From: Selaginella moellendorffii
Taxonomy: Eukaryota; Streptophyta; Lycopodiopsida; Selaginellales; Selaginellaceae
Assembly: GCF_000143415.4 (NCBI RefSeq)
Contig: NW_003314287.1
Coordinates: 1,123,160 to 1,187,159 of the forward strand
Length of the DNA: 64,000 nt
Reading direction: 5' to 3'
The position numbers were made by a program, and so were the translations under genes. Positions 59,571 through 64,000 of the stretch are shown in pieces (positions within the stretch are counted from its first letter, which is position 1; each line of letters opens with the position of its first letter). Under the pieces are notes generated by a model, which was given only the letters and a program-made list of their open reading frames with translations, made no database searches and was not told the DNA's origin.

Positions 59571-60993
59571 ATGGATGTGGTGACCAGCACGCAAATGCTC
59601 GCCGGCCAGGGGATTGACAAGGTCGTCGTGCATCCGCTCGTTCTCCTCAGCATTGTGGACAACTACAATCGCGTCGCCAAGGATACGCGCAAGCGAGTTC
59701 TTGGCGTGCTGCTGGGCGCTACCTTCCGGGGCCGTGTGGATATCACTAACAGCTACGCAGGTATGGCCGATTTGTAGGAGATTTCGAGGAGAGAATTTCT
59801 GGTTTCCTGGGGAGTCGTGAGAATTGTTCTTCCTTCTTGCAGTACCGTTTGAAGAGGATGACAGGGACCCAAGCATTTGGTTTTTGGATCACAACTATCA
59901 CGAAGCGATGTTTGATATGTTCAAGCGGATCAATGGTAAGTTCTTCGTGTTTTTTCTTTGCTTGGCATTACGTTTGTGCTTGCAGCGAAGGAGCACGTTG
60001 TTGGATGGTACAGCACTGGTCCCAAACTACGTGAGAACGATCTTGACATTCACGAGCTCTTTAGGAAGTGAGAAATTTGTTTCTCTATTTTTCTTCTGGA
60101 TTCTATCTTGCTCATTTGTGTGATTGCTTCTACCAGCTACGCTCCTAACCCGGTCCTGGTGATCATCGACGTACAACCCAGGGAGCTCGCAATCCCTACA
60201 AAGGCTTACTACTCCATCGAAGACGTCAAGGAGAACGCCACGCAAAAGAGTCAAAAGGCTTTCGTTCATGTGCCATCGGAAATAGGAGCTTACGAAGCTG
60301 AAGAGATTGGTAAGAGTTTCCAGATTACTTATCTCTTGTGTTAACGTTGTGTTTCGTTCTCTTTAGGTGTCGAGCATTTGCTACGAGATGTGAAGGATGC
60401 TACCGTATCGACACTCGCTACCGAGGTCAGAATTGACAGAAAATGATCACACAAGTTTTTCCTGATTGAATGAAGACCTCCAGATTGGAGCAAAACTACA
60501 ATCCCTGAAAGGACTTGAGGCGCGACTGAAGGAGATACGTGCATACTTGGACAACGTTGTTGAAGGCCGATTACCATTGAATCACGGGATTCTTTACCAT
60601 CTTCAGGTAAAAACCTCTACGGCGACTTAGTCACTGACAAGCTGTTTTTAATCAGGACGTTTTCAATCTGCTCCCCAATCTAAACGTCCAGGAACTCTTC
60701 AGATCTTTTGTTGGTAAGATTTCACGCGTTTGGCCAAAGTTTTCTCTCTTAGCTAAGCTCTGTCCAAATTTTCCAGTCAAGACGAACGACATGATGCTCG
60801 TCATCTATCTCTCTTCTCTTATCCGAAGCGTCATCGCTCTACACAATCTCATCAACAACAAGGTATCGTTATTGAAAGGAGAAAAGCTTTACAATATATT
60901 TCTCTTGCTGTGCAGATGCTTAACAAGGAACACGAGAGACTCGCGGATGCTTCATCAGCTGGGTTAGTCATAACAGCTTCAGCGGGCAGCTAA
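59571..60993 (+). CDS. RPN8: 26S proteasome lid subunit RPN8 (MPN domain)
   Basis: Start [20 protein letters not shown], then [97 protein letters not shown] and [20 protein letters not shown]. The C-terminal helices run to [16 protein letters not shown] and a short tail ending at stop 60991-60993. It lacks the JAMM zinc motif, as expected for RPN8, which partners the active deubiquitinase RPN11. About eight small introns. The C-terminus is shorter than the Lys/Asp-rich tail of angiosperm RPN8. Confidence 0.96.
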
Positions 60994-61078
60994 CTTTTCA
61001 CCCAAGTATGTACCTTTTTCTATGGGAAATTTTTCTCTCTTGGTTTTCTCGTCGAAGTATTTACATCAGGGGCCACAG

Positions 61079-61916
61079 CTAGAAATCTTCTTGCGACGGT
61101 GGTGCCTCGTCGTCGGTGTGCAAAAACCGGTAAAACTTTCCAGTGGGAGGAATAGACTTGGTGTTGGATTTGTACAAGCGGCCATCCCACTCGTAGAAGA
61201 GATTGAGGTTATCAACGAGCTTGTGGAAAACGTTGCATCCTTTACACTGCACGAAGAGAAGCTTGCGTGTTTGCGGAGAGGAAAGATGGAAGAAATGGAA
61301 GAGTTTCTACCTGGACGAAGACTGTTCCATCTGTGTAAGCGTGAGGATTGATAGCTCTCATAGTTCGCGCTCCACAAACGTTGCAAGTAAACGCCACTCT
61401 CATTCTTCGTCGCGGGGATTTGCTGAGAAGAGGCCACTGGTTCTCCTCCGAGAGGCTTGAGTTTTCTTTGGAGGTAAATGCCGGGCCTTCCAAGCCCGAG
61501 TCGGTCGTCCAGCCTTTGCCGCTAGCGGCTTGGAGAACCAATCCCATTGCCATCTCCTGTGAAAGAAGAAGAATTAAATCTGCCCAAGGGATGATGAAAG
61601 AACTCCAAAATTTTACCTGAGAGAGGGGTTGGAAAGGATTGCTCAATGGGACTAAACTCCGCGTTGGGTCTTGCTCGCCACCGGTGCTCCCTGCCAAGGA
61701 TTTCCAGCATAAACCCTGATTTTTCTTGCATCGCCGCTTACCGGAATGGATGGAATCAAATGCGATGTGCATCGCCGTGCGGGATGGATGAAACCTAACA
61801 GCGGCCCAATCCACGCTCCTGCTGCTGCTCCCAGCGGCGGTCGTGTGAGACTTGCCTGCGCCGCGATGGATCATCGCCACCGGTGGAGGAGAGATGGAGC
61901 ACACCGCCATTGCCAC
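61079..61916 (-). CDS. DNL-type zinc-finger (Zim17/HEP1-like) organellar chaperone cofactor
   Basis: Start at 61916 (MAMAVCSISPPPVAMIHRGA) with a Ser/Arg-rich transit peptide. Exon 2 carries a linker and MRVAFTCNVCGARTMRAINP, HAYTDGTVFVQ. Exon 3 gives CKGCNVFHKLVDNLNLFYEW and ends APPSQEDF. The two CxxC pairs and the DNL signature (LVDNLNLF) define the family. Members keep mitochondrial or plastid HSP70 soluble; which organelle is targeted here is not clear. Exon junctions near 61615 and 61280 are canonical. The stop is 85 bp from the convergent RPN8 stop. Confidence 0.93.
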
Positions 61917-63931
61917 TTTGACAAAGGGTTAACGCGGCTCGAATCGAATACTTAAATTTACTCTTATATTTAATAAGCAAATATTCAGAACACGTGTCAA
62001 TCTCCTATAGATCCACGTAGGACGACAGAGTAAAAAACTTGCACCAGAGGATATTTTTTAAATAGTCCTTAAATGGCCATAGATCATGAGTTCGATTCCG
62101 AGCTCTCATCGTGATTGTCACAAACCTTTGCTAAAACTTCGCTAGTTCCCACATTCTAATCTCTTGTGAGTAAAATCCTTCTCAAAAAATGAATCACGCT
62201 CCATCTCATGGCCATCAAATAATTCACTAATAGAGTTTAGCCGTGTATATAGTTTTTGTGTGTAAATTTTACACCTAACTTTTTCACGCTTTTACAAATT
62301 ACACGCCATAATATTTATAGACGCGTAGCGTGTATTTTCGTACACCGGTCTCTCTCGTACGGCACATAGCATTTTCTTTCTCAGGGGAGCGCTTCAATGC
62401 CGGGGAGTCGCTCTCTTTCCATCGAGACGGCCACAGCGGCTTGTATTGCTAACGTATTGAGAACTTACGCCAGAGTAGTGGCGCGCGCGATTGATCAAGA
62501 GTAGCCGGGTTTGCGATCTCTCTTGCGCTGGGAAGCTGCTTCCTTTCCAGAGCGGGCTGAACGGTAAGATCTTTTCTTTCGTTCCTACTGGTGTTACCAC
62601 TTGTAGGATCTCGGCGAGCTCCAGAAGCATCCAAGAGTTGGACAATCGTTGTGGGTATCTTGCGAGGTAAGATCATTTCTCTTCTTTCTCGCCTTTCATA
62701 AACTTGTGATGCAATCGGCTTGCGCATTAAGCTAGTAGTGAGACACGCTGAGCCCGGTTCACTATCAACCGAAGTTGTCTCCTCTCCATCTCTCCATCCA
62801 GAGGAGTTGAGCGGACTTAAGTCTTTGCTTCATTCCTCTGTGTTAATTTTTTGATTGGTTTCCAGAGCTTATCAATTTCAATTATTCAAGAGCAGAACAA
62901 TTCTGGTTCATAGAGCAGAGCACTACGTAAGAGAACATTTGGCTTCCGAGATCTCTTCTTTTTGTTTTTAAATTCTAGCCAGGCACGAACGGTATCTTCG
63001 TGTCAAGACGATCACAGTGCTTTAGCCCGGTTCACTATCACCTCCAATCCAGAGGGAGGTGAGCGGGCTGCAAGGTAATCTTTACTTACATCTTTGTTTT
63101 GCTTTTGATCTTTGTATTAGTTTTTATACCAACCAGTGAAAAGCTGGCTCTGGGAATTAATACTTATGAACCCAAGACTTATTCCAGCATTGGTTCAGGC
63201 GATATATTGATCTCTACGATCTTCCTGTTGAAGTTAAGTTGGAAGCAAGAGCTGTCAATCATGTGCAATAATTTTCAGTTGTTTTTATGCATAAAATTCG
63301 AAAACATGAACTCAGGCTGGAGGAGTAAACCGACGATGTGACGTATGATCAAAATGGTCAACTTTTACTTGTCTTGGAAGTTTTAGTTAGTGAGAGTATT
63401 ATTTCCTTTTTATCAGCACATGGTAATTTTGTAAGTATTTCAATTTCCTTTTTACTACTGAATCATGTAATTTGTTTTAGATAACCATCAATCCTTTTAG
63501 TAAAAGTATGGAATAGAGGGTTTAGGCACTTTCAAATGCTGTTTCATTTGGGGGAGCTCATGCTAAGAACTTACACAATATACAAAATATTAGTGAATAA
63601 AAGTTATTTATCATTGTTGTGAAATTTACTTTTACATTTATTAAGTTATACTTGTCAACAGGAATGGGAATCACATATCAAGCACTCCCTTGCGTCAAAG
63701 GCATTCCCTTATATACTATTGAAATACCAACACACTTGTTCTTAGCTCCAGCGAACACACCAAACTTTGAGATGGGGTTATACATAGCACAACACTCTCT
63801 ACAATAGGTGAAAAAGTGACTTTAAAATATGGAATACTTTAGGACTCCAACAACGAGAACCAACTCACTGACAGAGGAAACAAAAATTTTGAAGTGTAAA
63901 TATCGAATAACCAGAAGAAAAAAAGAACCAT
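61917..63931. other. Largely non-coding right flank
   Basis: 2 kb with low coding potential. 62060-62130 on the plus strand contains a B-box-like GAGTTCGATTCC preceded by an A-box-like TAGTCCTTAAATGG, a possible SINE relic. A minus-strand open frame at 62449-62727 (92 codons) is not recognised and unconvincing. Confidence 0.4.
62751..63069. repeat. Repeated AGCCCGGTTCACTATCA motif with inverted arm
   Basis: AGCCCGGTTCACTATCA occurs at 62751 and 63024. Each is followed within ~35-65 bp by a CCAGAG(G)GAG(G)TGAGCGG(A/G)CT arm. At 63024-63069 the arms AGCCCG/CGGGCT and CACCTCC/GGAGGTG can form a hairpin. Confidence 0.6.
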
Positions 63932-64000
63932 CTAGTAAGTGCTCTCATCCCCATCACCAATCACAGGAAGGGCAACCTTTGCAAAGTCCTGTTTCGGTTT
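63932..64000 (-). CDS. Possible C-terminal exon of a gene continuing to the right
   Basis: Minus strand reads KPKQDFAKVALPVIGDGDES, then TY and stop at 63932-63934, running open to the window edge. Too short to identify. Confidence 0.3.
   Translation of the reverse strand, partial: KPKQDFAKVALPVIGDGDESTY

Noticed and set aside
62449-62727. 92-codon minus-strand frame as a gene
   Set aside because: Charged low-information sequence, no homology recognised, and it overlaps the short-repeat region.
1-64000. CRISPR arrays, operons, bacterial insertion sequences
   Set aside because: Spliced eukaryotic genes throughout; no regularly spaced identical repeats or bacterial ribosome-binding sites.

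Overview
The window looks like nuclear DNA of a lycophyte, most probably Selaginella moellendorffii. This is inferred from content, not from a search. Plant-only genes are present (ELF3, an SVR7-type PPR-SMR protein, SPIRAL1, a hydroxyproline O-arabinosyltransferase, the PYRR reductase). Genes are tightly packed with GT-AG introns of about 45-110 bp. Large intronless PPR genes are frequent, and intergenic gaps are often under 200 bp. There is one 100-N assembly gap (25050-25149).

Region 1 (1-13 kb): the 5' part of a CHD chromatin remodeller (-); a Nudix NADH pyrophosphatase spliced in frame to a PHPT1/Janus-A domain (-); a metallothionein-like gene; a RAD6-type E2 (-); a secretory type I membrane protein; a PPR gene 30 bp after it; and a lysine-rich conserved protein.

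Region 2 (13-31 kb): intronless ER chaperone GRP170 with a UPR-type element; SPIRAL1-like; an organellar GGQ release-factor-like protein; an unrecognised 300-aa protein; PYRR; HPAT; a polyamine oxidase pseudogene head-to-head with ELF3; a CGFS glutaredoxin; and a beta-carbonic anhydrase.

Region 3 (31-43 kb) is the most unusual part. A block with a PLS-type PPR gene, a two-exon 74-codon gene, a PPR-SMR gene, an LRR-containing gene and an eIF5-like gene occurs twice. The two copies have decayed in a complementary way: each kept a different PPR gene intact, and both kept the 74-codon gene. Copy A also holds a ribosomal protein uL13-like domain fused through a coiled coil to LRR-like sequence. 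One intron of that gene appears to have arisen by a 64-bp tandem duplication of coding sequence. The eIF5-like gene keeps the GAP and zinc-finger part but has no C-terminal W2 domain.

Region 4 (44-64 kb): an R2R3-MYB, a SPARK-domain receptor kinase, an MTP12/ZnT5-type zinc transporter with a very histidine-rich loop, a conserved coiled-coil protein, a PPR gene, a prolyl 4-hydroxylase head-to-head with proteasome subunit RPN8 (81 bp apart), a DNL/Zim17 zinc-finger protein, and a mostly non-coding right end with short repeats.

The genes do not form one pathway. Recurrent themes are organelle function (PPRs, release factor, glutaredoxin, Zim17, PYRR) and the secretory pathway (GRP170, P4H, HPAT, MTP12). 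Both P4H and HPAT act in hydroxyproline glycoprotein modification.
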